Shown here piece by piece: positions 47,389 to 59,600 of a stretch of 64,000 nt of DNA. Both the position numbers and the translations under genes were made by a program. Source of the stretch: Cymodocea nodosa (taxonomy: Eukaryota > Streptophyta > Magnoliopsida > Alismatales > Cymodoceaceae); assembly GCA_036874045.1 (NCBI GenBank), contig CM072339.1:14019501-14083500 (forward strand). The letters run 5' to 3'. How positions within the stretch are numbered: the stretch's first letter is position 1; each line of letters opens with the position of its first letter. The notes under the pieces were generated by a model. It saw only the letters and a program-made list of their open reading frames with translations, did not search any database and was not told the DNA's origin.

Positions 47389-48282
47389 TAGTTAATAATT
47401 TATGAAATTCTGATTTTTATTGAAGTCAATTTATTTAAGAAAAATTCAAAAAATGTTACTTAAGGAAAGTTAATTTGATTCAATATGAGTGCCAACTGTA
47501 TTTTTGTTACTTATGTATACGTTATTATAGAGATTTTAACTGGAAAATACATAGAAAATATGTACCATTTATTAAAAGAAAGTTCTTAACATACTGTTAG
47601 AAAAATTAAGTCTTACGGTTGCCTCTTATTCAATTTACTATCTTGTTTTATTTCTTTTTTGTCTACAATTACTTGAGTAATTAAGTCTGTTGAGAGATCT
47701 TAAACCCTAGTCACTTGAACCAACTAGTTTGGAATGTGCTAACTGAAAACTCATTTTACAAGTAATTCAGATTCTATTTAAAAAAAACAAAAGGGGCAAT
47801 ATACTCAAGCTTAATTTATTTTACAAGTGTTATAACAATTCTACCATAATCTGTGCATATAATCTTTGTTATTATCTATCCTTTACACATAATGTAATGC
47901 ATTTATTTTCTTAAGTTCATATACTCATTATTGAATTCTTTTAAGTTACTTGAAGGTATATCTTTATGAATTTTCTTTTGTAAAATGAATAAAATAAAAG
48001 CCAAAAAGTCTAAATTGTTAAATCTACTACTTATTTCTGTTTTTCAATTAAAAAAAAAAATAGAGAGACACACATCTATTAGGGTTTCGCAACCCATTTT
48101 AAGTCCGCTAGATTTTGAACTTAAATGACAAATCTATTTAAGGCTTAACAACCAACTTAAGTCAACTATTTGAACTTTAATGACAAATCTATTAGGGCTT
48201 AGCAACCCAATTTAAGTACGCCATAGATTCTTTAAACTACATTTATGTAGGGAGAGCAATTTCTCTTATGACAATTCAACCA
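47389..48282 (+). other. Non-coding tract after pol of element I
   Basis: No gene. 48060-48245 holds three related copies, of about 60 bases, of an ACAAATCTATTTAGGGCTTAGCA-like text (near 48075, 48128 and 48181), a short degenerate tandem repeat. The rest is AT-rich. Confidence 0.5.
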
Positions 48283-48655
48283 TTATGAAATATTATATGT
48301 TTTAATCTACATAATTTTAAGAAACTAACATTAATTAAGTACATTTTTGAACTGTCGGTGAATTACAAGCTTTTTAATTCTTAAGTATTCAAATTGTTTG
48401 TTGTTTTGGAAAGTTATATTGCATGTACCAGACAGTTATATTTTAAACAATTAAAGAATATTTTATTATATCCTGAAGTACACGTGTTGAAACCTTAATG
48501 CATATCTTAAGTGAATGTTCGGTAAGTTATCTGGTAACTATCCGAAATGCATCTGAGCATTAGATAGTTAAGTTTGTAAGTATCCGAAATATTTGAACTC
48601 CTTAAGTTAGAATTATGCACGTGTTGAATTTCATTGCTTTATTATGTCTCATGTT
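48283..48655 (+). repeat. D-type gypsy LTR fragment inside element I
   Basis: About 370 bases match the early part of D-type LTRs (for example 34130-34470): CATTAATTAAGTACATTTTT, AATTCTTAAGTATTC, GTACCAGACAGTTATATTTT, TCGGTAAGTTATCTGGTAAC and ATTATGCACGTGTTGAATTT. It lies between pol and the extra frame. It has no TG/CA ends or duplication visible, so it may be a captured segment rather than an insertion. Confidence 0.75.
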
Positions 48656-49130
48656 GAAAATCGAATAGTTATACTTAAGTCTTCGACTTTTAAGCATATC
48701 TATCCAAGAAACTCGAATAGTTAACTTAATATTATTATATTTTTCTGAAAGACTTAAACTATGACAATAACTATTCTAGTTTGTCGTATAGTTATGTGCT
48801 TTACTGCTCACAAAACTCGAATAGTTATCATAAGTCTTCGAGTTTTCTCACTTTTCACTTAGCCCGTAGTTATTTTCTTTACACGAACAGTTACGCTAAG
48901 TATTCTACTTTTTTCGGTTGTAAAACTCGTACAGTTATTGTAAGCATTCGAGTTATTTATCAGTAACGGAGCTTATATTTATGATTTCAATGATTGAATT
49001 CGTTTATCCATTTATAAACTTGAAGAGTTATAAATGTTTTACTGCTAACCTTTCGTGTTTCTACCTTGGTAAAACCCTAATTTCATAATCTTTACTTCCA
49101 CTAAGTTCTATAGTGAACAGTGAAGATTAA
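48656..49130 (+). repeat. AACTCGAATAGTTAT-type motif cluster ahead of the extra frame
   Basis: At least six copies of an AACTCGAATAGTTAT-like word (near 48667, 48712, 48815 and 48925, for example) alternate with TCTTCGAGTTTT-like complements. The same words make up the shared LTR segment (40971-41300). 49085-49130 is an A/T-rich leader before the ATG at 49137. It may act as a leader or promoter of the downstream frame; this is inferred. Confidence 0.5.
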
Positions 49131-49136
49131 TCGACA

Positions 49137-51690
49137 ATGTCAAGACTTGGAAGAGGATATGGTAAAATGACAAAAGTACAGAAAAGAGAGATGGAACTTT
49201 AGAAGATAGAAAATGAAATCAACGACATCTACACAAGGTATACTTTTTCTAATGAAGTACTATATGAAATTAGAAAAGCTGTTCAAGATGAGAAAATTTT
49301 CTATTAGAAATTTATTCGAAATTATGCTGAAACATAGTTTAGAATAAAACAGACCGAACTTTTCACATTACAAATGTGGAAATAAACTTTACAACCTAAC
49401 CCTACGGTTGTTATAAGTTCTAGACAGGTACCTGAAAAATTGGTACAATCTATTACTTATTATGGAAAGAAATGGGGACCAATGATAGAAAATGCCAACA
49501 GGGAATTAGAATCTTTGTATTCCCAACATTATTTTCCCCCAGCTGTTTTAGACGACATCCAACAATTTATTGATGAATAGAAAACTGCCATTTGGAAAAT
49601 GGGCCTTCGTAGTGAAAGACAAAAAGCTTATCAACTAAAAATGGTAGAGGTTGAGAGCTTAAAACTCTATATTCCATTATTGCAACCTAAGCAACATGGT
49701 AAAGGACCATCACAACCACAGGTGCTTTTAACAAGAGAAATTAAGAAAACTTTGGAACCTCCTGAACAACCAGAAACACTGCAGACATATAGTCAGAAAA
49801 AGAAAAAGATATTAGAATATTTTAGACTAACTACAGGTATACAAGGCATATTACAGCAAAGAGAAGAATCGTTGAAAAATGGAAAACTATGTTCCATTGC
49901 AGAAGCTAGACAGACTTTTGTGTTAGGAATCCTAGTAGATGTGACAAATATCGGATTAAAAGCATACACTCTAAGGTATTGTGTCACATTAGTATATAAT
50001 GTTTCTTTTAATACAATGGATAGTTTTTCACATCATGCTGCAAGTCAACATTCTTTTCCTACGGAAAGAGAACATGTAGGAAATTTTGATGATATATATA
50101 CAGATGATATCAATTTTGATGACATTTTTGATGACATAGACACTAAGTCTATGAATTTTGAAGATATTTCATCTGAAGAGGAATGTACAGATATTCTTCC
50201 TCTTACTGTATCTCAGATAGAACTTTTGATTTTTGGTATAGTTGCTTATACTACAGTTTATATATGTGGTTATGTGTGTTACAGTATACAATACATTTGT
50301 TGATAAATGTATATAATCAACAAACTACATAGTTACAAATAAAATATAACACTACCAATGTTTCAATTATAGAAATTTCAGAAATACAAGATGATTCTAT
50401 TACACAGACAAATATAGAACATTCTTTCATACCGAGACAGTTGTTGTATAGACAAATCATAAAGATAAATGTTGCTGATAGACAAATTAATATAGAGACT
50501 GTTGCTACTGATATGTTTCAAGAATATCAAACAAAAGAATTTCAGTAGATTATTGGTACGATAATAACAGATATTTCTAACATTTATAGTAGCTTTGATA
50601 GAAATTCCACCAGTTCTGAAAGATTTGAAAATATAGATACTACTGATAATATTGAAACCAATCCCAGATCAGAACATCATGATAAGAAAATACCTAATCC
50701 TAAACAAAATTTAGATGAAAATACATTGTTATGGTCCAGAAATCATTCTTATTATGAAAGATTTCAGACATATAAAACTTTTACAATTTTATATTCAAGA
50801 CTAGTTAAGTTTGAAGGGATGACACATATACAAGAAATGTTTGAATTTCAATGCTTGTTGACTCTACTTCCACAACAGCTAGGCCATCTTGTTATACCAG
50901 AACTTATAAGTTGTTTTTACTCAAACTTAGCAATGGAAGAAGGTACTCCTGTTTCCAATATGCAAGACTACGATATATATTTAACTCCAGAATTACTTTA
51001 TCAAGTACTTGGCCTGAAAAATGGAGTTAAATTATCAGAAAGAAAATAGGTTTATCAGTTGGGATGGGACATTAAAAGTTTAGCCAAAGATCCGACTGCC
51101 AACAATCCAATGAGATTACTAAATAATTTAAATGGCTAAGCACATTTTATTGCAAAAATATTGTATGTTTCACTCTTTCAGAGGTTTGGTCATAGGGTAG
51201 AAGTTGGCAGATGCTGTCTTTATGCTACATATGCATTAATTAACCATATACAAGTGAACTATATTTTTGTTTCTCATATCTTAAACTTGTAGAGTAAATT
51301 ATTTTATGGTGATACGCTTTTGAGAATTGTGGCAAGTCAAGATCTTTCTCTACAAAGGAACTACAAAAATACCAAGAAGTAGATATACTTGTAATTCAAC
51401 AACAACAACAACAACAAGATCAGCAAAATTAATCATAACAGCAACAGCAATAGTCGACACAATTTTTAGAACAACAACAATATACAAATACAAATATAGG
51501 TATACATACAGATACACATATAGATTTACATACAAACATAAATACTGAATTTTTATAGCAACCGTCACAAGTTTCACAAACTGATTTAGATCAAGTAGTA
51601 ATTGATCAGATAAACAGAGTAAGTACAGAAATTACAAGGCAAATTTCAAATACTTTGATCAATATTTTTCAAAGACAAAGAAGCTTATGA
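49137..51690 (+). mobile_element. Extra frame downstream of pol in element I (env-position frame)
   Basis: Coding traces start at the ATG at 49137 (MSRLGRGYGKMTKVQKREME) and end at the stop 51688-51690. The longest open part (49599-50303) is Lys/Gln-rich, then acidic (DDINFDDIFDDIDTK) and finishes with a hydrophobic, possibly membrane-spanning segment (LLIFGIVAYTTVYICGYVCY). 50820-51050 holds a compact domain (MFEFQCLL, LVIPELISCFYSNLAMEEGT, LLYQVLGLKNG) similar to that at 6115-6369. 51390-51420 is a CAA run (poly-Gln). Sireviruses commonly carry a frame at this place called env-like; I see no proof it is an envelope. Broken at roughly ten sites. Confidence 0.75.
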
Positions 51691-51948
51691 TTATACAAAT
51701 TATGTATTGCATGATTTCTTTCTTGTAATTTATTATAAAAAATTATTTATGTAAAGAAATCGCATTATGTAAACTATTTACTACATTTAATGATCATATA
51801 CTTGTTTTTGACAGTTTATGTTTAAAACAGTTTTCTTTAAATAGTTTATGCTTATCCACGAAAGTTATGCATGTTTAAAAATATCTTTTTGAACGATACA
51901 TACTTAGCAAGTTTTTCTTCCTTACATTTTATTTACTTTTTTATAATG

Positions 51949-51964
51949 CCAAAAAGGGAGAGAT
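51949..51964 (+). other. Polypurine tract of element I
   Basis: CAAAAAGGGAGAGAT immediately precedes the 3' LTR start TGTTAGGAATTT. Confidence 0.8.
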
Positions 51965-53186
51965 TGTTAGGAATTTTATTTTGATGATAAATGCTTTATT
52001 AAATTTTATAAAATAAGTCTAAATAATATTCTCTAAGTATAATAGTCACGTAATTAAATGTTAACAGGTTATCAGAAAGTTTTATTTAAAATTTCGAATA
52101 GTTAAAGTTTTCGGATAATTAGCATTTCAAACAGTTAAACTTTCAGATAGTTAACGTTTCGATTTAGTTGAAGAGTTATATTAAAAACTCGTATAGTTAA
52201 GTTATCTACACGTATGTTTTTAATGTTTTAAGTTGTCACATGTTTTCCATGTGCGTTCGGTAATGAAAATTGAAGAGTTAGATAATTGTTTGAGTTTTTA
52301 TATGTATGGATAGATAACTGTTCGAGTTTTATAAAATGACTAACGAATAGATAAGTTTTTCTTATTTAGTCACGTATTTTGCAGGTGCAAAAACTCGAAG
52401 CATTACAGATAAGTGTTCAAGTTTTTACAAGACTTAAAGGATAAGTGTTTGACTAAAACAAAGAGTTAGAAGATGCTCTACAAAACTCCAAGAAGATAAA
52501 GTTTTGGTGAATCTACAAGTGGAGATCATGGAAATTCAAAATGATAATGGAGAAAGTGAAAATTCAAAAAGATAGTAATTTAGATTAAAGAAAAAATTAG
52601 TACGTGGATTATGGATTATGGATTGTGGATTAAGTGGATGAACATGCTGAACGTGAAGACATAGTTCGACTACAAATAGAGAGTACGAGCTACATTACAA
52701 TCAAGATTCCAATCTCAAAAACCAAGTCTGAATATTCAATCCAGTTCCCTAACTGAAAAGTTAAGTTTGAATATTCATATCTAGAAAAATTCTCCAACAT
52801 CAAAAGAAGTTCGAAATTCCAAGCAATTTTAGAAAAGGAGCTGCAAACGCAAGAAGTCTGAAAATTCAACAAATGGAGAAGAAGAGATACAGAAACTAAG
52901 CAAAAAGAAGGAAAGGAGCTACGTGCATAAAGATCAGGTTTTATACAATTCAAAATTAGTTTTGAATAAGGACTTCATTTTCCTATTTGAATTGTATATC
53001 GGACATTAGTGTATCAAACCCGTCAAGAAGGGAATTAAGCTGAAAAGATATTGTAAATTCTGTCTTTAAAGTTTATAAAGAATAAAATTTTATTTACGAG
53101 TGTTTTGTGCTCTTGTTTTATTCACTAATAATTTTAATTGCTAAAGACACAATTCACCCCCAGTCTTGTGATACAACGATCCTACA
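51965..53186 (+). repeat. 3' LTR of element I
   Basis: 1222 bp, co-linear with the 5' LTR apart from an indel of about 30 bases in the CGGATAGTTA-rich part. Ends GATCCTACA at 53186. Confidence 0.92.
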
Positions 53187-55562
53187 CTCCATCAATAACA
53201 GATAATTAAATGATGGTACATACCTTTTAGGTTGTCTGGAAACCCTTTTAGATCTTCTAAGTTGTCTAGTGATAACTTCATACTCTTGGTTGTCTAGATA
53301 TTCTTGCGGTTTAGCCTCTAGAAGTTGAATTTCTTCTACAGGTTCCTTTTGAAGTTGTTTAGCATCATTATCTAGACTAATTTCAACAGTACTTTCATAT
53401 TGAAACCCTAACTGTTGTTCATCTACACTTTCTCTATGCTTGTACATTTTGGATTCAATGAAGGTAACATCTTTTGCATGAATTATTTTTTTGGTTTCTT
53501 CCACCTAGAATCTATAACCAAAATAATTCTTACCATAGCTAATGAAATAATACTTCTGTGATTTTGAATTCAACTTGTCCATTTTGTCACTACTTAAGTG
53601 GACAAATGACTTAGATCTAAAAACCTTCAAATGAGCATAGTTGACCTCCTTCCCAATCCATAATTCTTCAAAGTTTTTAAGACCCATTGGAACAGATGGT
53701 CCTCTATTTATTAGATAGGCAACTATATTGATAGCTTCTACCTAGAATGTTTTGGGAAAACATGTATGTAATCTCATGCATCTTGCCCATTCATTCAAGG
53801 TCACGTTCATTCTTTCAGCAACTCCATTTTATTGTAGAGTTTCAGCTATAGTTCTCTAACTTCTAATTTCTTGCTCTTCACAATAGATTTTAAATTTTTG
53901 GCTATCATATTCTCCTCCATTGTCTAATCTGATGGATTTAATTTTCCTCCCACTCTTATTTTCCACTTCTACCTTCCATTTCTTGAAGACTTGGAAAACT
54001 TCAGACTTCTGTTTTAAAAAATAAATCCACACTTTTCTAGTACTGTCATCAATGAAGGTGACATAGTAAAGAACACCTCCTAAAGAACTGATAGGGGTAA
54101 GCCCCCACACATCCATGTGAATCACCTCCAATTTTTGTGACTTTGGATCATGAGGAGTCTTGGCAAAGCTGACTCTTTTTTGCTTTTCCTCAATACAATC
54201 CTCACATACCCCTAAATTAACATTCTTTAACTTAGGGATTTTCCCTTTTTCCACTAAAACCTTCAATCCTTTCTCACTAAGGTGTCCCAATCTCTTATGC
54301 CATAAGTCAGTGTCATCAATGTCACTAACTACTATAATAGTGTAATATTGATCTAATGTTAAATGCAAGATGTCAGTCCTCTATCCTAATGCAACAACTC
54401 TTGCACCTTTGATTACCTTCCATTTGCCTACACAAAAGTCAATCTAGTAACCATCATTATCTAAGGAGCTTATGGAAATTAATTACTTTGCAAGATCAAG
54501 AACATATTTGACTTCCTACAATTTCCATATCCCTTGTTTTGTTTTTATGTGTACCTCTCCTCTTTCCAACACATCCAAACTAATGTTGTTGGCAAGATAC
54601 ACTTTCTTTACAAGAGTTGCACGATAATTGTGCAACAAATCCTTCCTATAGGTAGTGTGGAATGAAGCTCTTAAGTCTAGTACCCATAAGTCAATGGAAC
54701 TATCCACACAATATACTAGGGCATCATCTGAATCATAGGAGATAATATTTGCACCTGCTCCTTCAGATCCCTTCCCTTTGCTATCTTTCTTAGGAGCCTT
54801 ACACTATGACTTGAAGTGCCTCCATTGATTACATTTCCAACACTTAATATCTAACCTAACTTTGCTAGTACCTCTAGACTTTGACCTTCCCTCAGATTTA
54901 AATTGTTTTGATTTACTTCTCCCTCTACTTTCAACACTAAGGATAGAAATTGAAGCTAACAATTCACTGTTTCTATGAATGTCCTTACTCAAAGTTAAAT
55001 CTCGGATGTCACTCATTTTGAGCTTTTCATGACCTAGTGAACTATTTACACTAGTCACAATAGGAAACCAACTTTTTGGTAATGAGGATAACAAAATTAA
55101 AACCCTAACTTCATCATTAAATACTATATCTACTGAGTGTAGTCAATTCAATATAGTATTTAGCTCATTAACGTGTTCTGTTATATTTCCACTTTCATGC
55201 ATTTTAAGATTAAATAATCTATGTATGAGAAATACCTTGTTGGTGGCTAATGACTTCTCATATATGTTGGACAATGTTTTCATCAAGTCAGCTGTTGTTC
55301 TCTCCTTGGCAACATTCGAATGAACGTTCCTTGCCAATGACAACCTAATGAGACCTAACACCTTCTTGTCTAGTAGCTCCCACTCTTCTTGGTCCATCTT
55401 CTCTAGTTTTCTTCTAAACAAAGGTTGATGAAGATCCTTCTGATACAAATAGTCTTCTATCTAAGACCTCTAGTATACGAAATCTTTTTCATCAAACTTT
55501 TCGATTTTGAGCTTTCTATCGTTTGTCATTCTGTCAATTTGTACCTTCACTCTAATATCAGT
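53187..55562 (-). mobile_element. gag, protease and integrase part of element H
   Basis: On the minus strand: gag (55448-54804, with IYEKSLATNKVFLIHRLFNL, HVNELNTILN and the zinc knuckle start CWKCNQWRHF), protease (54707-54516, WVLDLRASFHTT), integrase (54368-53856, LWHKRLGHLSEKGLKVLVEK, CEDCIEEKQKRVSFAKT, VIHMDVWG, FIDDSTRKVWIYFLKQK) and a C-terminal link region (53687-53154, ending near RSKRVSRQPKRYVPSFNY). Primer site abuts 55562. Carries on into the 39191-40768 part on the other side of element I. Confidence 0.85.
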
Positions 55563-56603
55563 TGTTGGACTTCAAAGCTACTCTTCTTTGATGACACTCT
55601 AGCATGATTCTGAATAAGCTCACCTCTCAAACTCATCAAAATTGTGAAATAGAGATTAATGGAAGAAAGCATACAGAAAACAACACAAGATTTATGTGGT
55701 TTAGTAACTACCTACGTCCACAGGAGTTGAATGTTCTTCTATGAGCTTCAACACGATCAACTATATGTTTTACAACATCATAAAGGTTTATATACTACCC
55801 AAACCTAGGGTTAATAAACCTTTAATTACAGTAGAGTCATTACAATAGCAAATAAACACTTTAGAGAAGGAAGACTCATTTTTAGAGCCTTTCTTCCTAA
55901 CTCTTCAAAAATTATAACATTTCAAATAGTTACTGGCCTTAACTATCTAAAGGTATTTTTTCTCTCTATGTCTATCAAAATGGTCGAATATTGTAGCAAG
56001 CTAATTGTTTGAAGAGATCTTGTCTTTCGGATAGTTATTGTCCTAACTATTTGAAGATCCACTTAAGTCTCTCTTAAGTCCTTTTGGAAGGTTCTCTTGA
56101 CTTTTAGATAGTTACTATCCTAACTATTCAAAGATTCACTTAATTCCCTTTTAAGTCAGTTTGGAAGGTTCTAGTTGTAACCTTCCCAAAACTCTTGACT
56201 TTTAGATAATTACTGTCCTAACTATCCGAAGATTCACTTAAGTATCCTAACTATCCGAAGAGATCCTATCTTTTGAATAGTTACTATCCTAACTATCCGA
56301 AGATTCACTTAAGTATCCTAACTATCCGAAGAAATCCTGTCTTTCGAATAGTTACTATCCTGTCTTTCAAATAGTTACTATCCCTCTTAAGTCATTTTGG
56401 AAGGTTCTAGTAGTAACCTTTCAAAATCTCTTGACTTTTGGATAATTAGATCTGAGCCTTTCGACTACATTATTATTTTTGGATACTTCAATTAATAACC
56501 TTTCGAAAAATATTTAACTTGTTAGAGACTTATAGTTGACAAGCTTCTAATTGAACCTAAGCAACTTGTGGCATACTCCACACCTAAACCACTTGCCCTA
56601 ACA
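55563..56603 (-). repeat. 5' LTR of element H
   Basis: 1041 bp, TGTTGGACTTC to CCCTAACA, co-linear with the LTR at 36535. The TATATAAAC box is at plus 55786-55794. The 97-bp array is here at about 56025-56440. Next to the left edge, on the minus strand, ACTGATATTAGAGTG is a weakened tRNA-Met primer site. Confidence 0.9.
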
Positions 56604-59600
56604 CACGAAAGGTGAAAGTAGTTTAAATAAAATTATAGTATCTCAAAGAATAGGAATAAATAAATTTGGCCTAGGGTATGTTGCACCACAACAAACTTTC
56701 TACTATGGTGGAAAGATTAGATCTTATAGAGATGACACAACTATATTTGTCATCAAAAGAAGATCTACACATATATAGTTGTCAAAAGACAATAAATTTA
56801 ATATGCTAAGAAAATATGAATACCAAAAGCCTTAATTTCAACATAATTTGTAGGATTGCAAGGATAAGGAAGCTCAAACGTCAAAGTGAATTATTGACAG
56901 TGGATGTTCAAAGCACATGACAGGTAAGAAAAGATTTCTTAAATCTATTAAGACTATAAACTCAGGATCAGTTAAGTTTGGTGTCTTAGATTTGCTTACT
57001 TCTGTTTGTTAGGCTTGTTTAATTTGTCTTTATGCTTATATCAATAATTAATTTTAAAAGTAAGCAAACAATCTTTCACACAAATTAGATATTAATTCCA
57101 ATTTGTGTTTTAACTGCAAGTGCATAGTGTATATTGTATTTGTGTGCAAGTACAGGTCGATCCCACAAAGATTGAGTACGAATTGTGTATTGTTTCGATT
57201 TTTATATTGGAGTATAAATGTGTTCAGTAAGCACTCCGTTGAGTTATAGTTAACACAACGGACTTAGTTCGTTGAGTTATGGCTAACTCAACAGACTGGT
57301 CTCGTGGACTTAAGTTAACTCCATGAGTCTATCTTTCTAATTAAATACTACTATTTACAAAGGAATTCGGCCAACAATTGGGCGGTTCCAAAGAATGTAA
57401 ATAACATCAATTAAGCTCTTTAATGCTAGTTAATATTAGATTTATCATTAAGCAACACTAACATTCAGATATTTCAAATAGTAACCATTAAAATTTTTAA
57501 GTATCTAGAACGAATCAATTTCAGTAAACAATAAAACTATTTTCTATTTTCTAAATCAAACAAACATAAAACATTCACAATACTAACAATGATAACATTA
57601 ATCACGATACAAAACAAACAATACAACACTTTAATACTAAATATAAACACAGATAATTTGTTGTTTTTGGAATTTTTGTTTTGATATGTTCTTAAAGATG
57701 AATGAAAGGTGAAATGTAAAAATCTCTATTGACAGTAAAAACTTTCGTCATTACATGTGACGCGATTACACCACTAAAAATTTAATCACTTACAATCTTG
57801 CCTCCTCTCCCTATAGAATCGTGAATCCAAAATTGTAAGATGATCTCCTTTTCAGCATATTAGCATCAACCTGAAACCAAGACTAGAAGCTTTACGATCT
57901 CTTGAGATATGAATCAGTGCTTGGTGAAAATGGCTTCCCTTTCCGCGACGTGATCACTCCTCACAATGGTTGTCGGTCACCGTGTTTGGCTCAGAATCAA
58001 CCCGACATTAGGAAAGTATCCTCACAGACCTCTAATGGTTGGTGATTTTGGTAGTGGTGTGAAACTTTAGGGAACTTCCGACGCTGCCTGCAGTTAGCGC
58101 GGTCTTCCACCTCTGCACACACACTTTCTTCATCTTTTTCCTCTTCTTTTATATTTCGTTTTGTAGTAACTACTTCTACTTAGATGATCAGTTGGATTTC
58201 CTTCATTCATATCAATGATGGTGATTTCTTCTTCATTCCACGAGTGAATTCCTACGTGATACATGCAATCGTGGTTTTCCTTCGAATTTCCTGTTTCTAC
58301 AACTACTACAATGGCGTATTAGTCTTCGTTTTAGTCGAACATTTATCCTTTAAGTCTTATAAAAACTCGAACACTTATATATAACTCTTCAAGTTTTTTG
58401 TACCTACAAAATATGTGACTGAATAAAAAAACTTATCTGTTCGTTAGTCATTTTATAAAACTCGAACAGTTATCCATCCATGTGTATAAAACTCAAGCAG
58501 TTATCTATCCATGTGTATAAAACTCGAATAGTTATCTAACTCTTTGATTTTCATTATTGAACGCACATGGAAAACACGTGACAACTTAAAACATTAAAAA
58601 CACACGTGCAAATAACTTAACTATATGAGTTTTTAACATAACTTTTCGACAAAAACGAAACGTTAACTATCCGAAAGTTTACTTTTCCTATTTCTACATA
58701 ACAAAACGTGTTACCTTAATGTATATTCAAGTAACTCAACGCATATAGTTATGCTAATTTAACGAGTTAAACATGTGCAGCTCACGTGACATAATAAAGC
58801 ATTTAAATACAACACGTACATAATTCTAACTTAACGAGTTCAAATATTTCAGATACTTACAACCTTAACTATCCGATGCTCAGATGTATTTTGGATAGTT
58901 ACCAAATAACTTACCGAAAATCCACTTAAGTCATGCATTGATGTTTCAACACGTGTACTCCCGGAAATTAAAATATTCTTCTATTGTTAAAAACATAACT
59001 GTCTGGTACATGCAATATAACTCTCTGAAATAACAGAAAATTTGAATACTTAGGAATTTCAAAACTTGTAATTTATCGACAGTTTAGAAATATGCTTAAT
59101 TAACGTTAATTTCTTGAAATTATGCAGATTCCTTCATTAAAGCATATAATAGTGCAATGATAACATAATGGCTTAATTCTCATATGATAAGCTAAATATT
59201 ATGCAATTAACCATCATTTAACCCTTAATATTATGCACTTTTCCATTCTAAACATTTGGTAATAATGAAAAATGCAAAATTACTACTGTAGGAAATGTTG
59301 CATTTAAAAATGGGAAAATAGAAAATGTCTTGCATGTAAATGGTTTAAAACAAAATCTGTTAAGTGTAAGTCAATTATGTGACAAAGGTTATAATCTACT
59401 ATTTATTGTTGAAAACTATTTTATATTACAACAAGATACACTTGAAATTAAATTTACTAGATATAGAGAATTCAATTTATGCCTTAGAATTTCCATCAAA
59501 TAATACGACTAGTGATGCATACTTAATTGGTTCTAGTGAAAATGAATGGTTATGACATAAGAGATTAAATCATGTAAATATGAGAACCTTAAGAAAATTA

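Larger units (their letters stand above)
40769..53186 (+). mobile_element. Sirevirus (SIRE-like copia) element I, whole length but broken
   Basis: 12.4 kb with both LTRs (40769-42020, 51965-53186), primer site, gag (42156 to about 44057), protease (44198), integrase (44513 to 45300), reverse transcriptase (45830-46600), RNase H (46771-47280), an additional downstream frame (49137-51690) and polypurine tract (51949-51964). It is inserted in element H; flanks TTCCG and CTCCA share the middle three bases and are a decayed target duplication. I count about 8 differences in the first 140 LTR bases (near 94%), which at commonly used plant rates is a few million years. It is the youngest large element here. 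All parts are in order but gag-pol and the extra frame hold roughly ten or more breaks. Confidence 0.9.
36535..56603 (-). mobile_element. Tork/TNT1-like copia element H, split by nested insertions
   Basis: Both LTRs are present (36535-37529 and 55563-56603). On the minus strand the order is 5' LTR, primer site, gag (55448-54804), protease/integrase (54707-53505), then after the element I insertion reverse transcriptase (about 40643 down) and RNase H (39919-39461), polypurine tract and 3' LTR. The integrase wording VIHMDVWGLTPISSLGG and KIKSIRLDNGGEY is TNT1/Tork type. Over the first 210 LTR bases I count about 22 differences (near 90% identity), so it is older than element I. Flanks do not show a matching target duplication (ATTAG and CACGA). 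A fossil with about ten or more breaks. Confidence 0.85.

Noticed and set aside
51327-51577. Thr/Tyr-rich plus frame and its antisense
   Set aside because: Low-complexity translation of CAA and ATACA repeats in the tail of the extra frame of element I.
49137-51690. True envelope gene of a retrovirus-like element
   Set aside because: The position and one hydrophobic segment fit the env-like label used for Sireviruses, but no signal peptide, cleavage site or fusion segment was seen.
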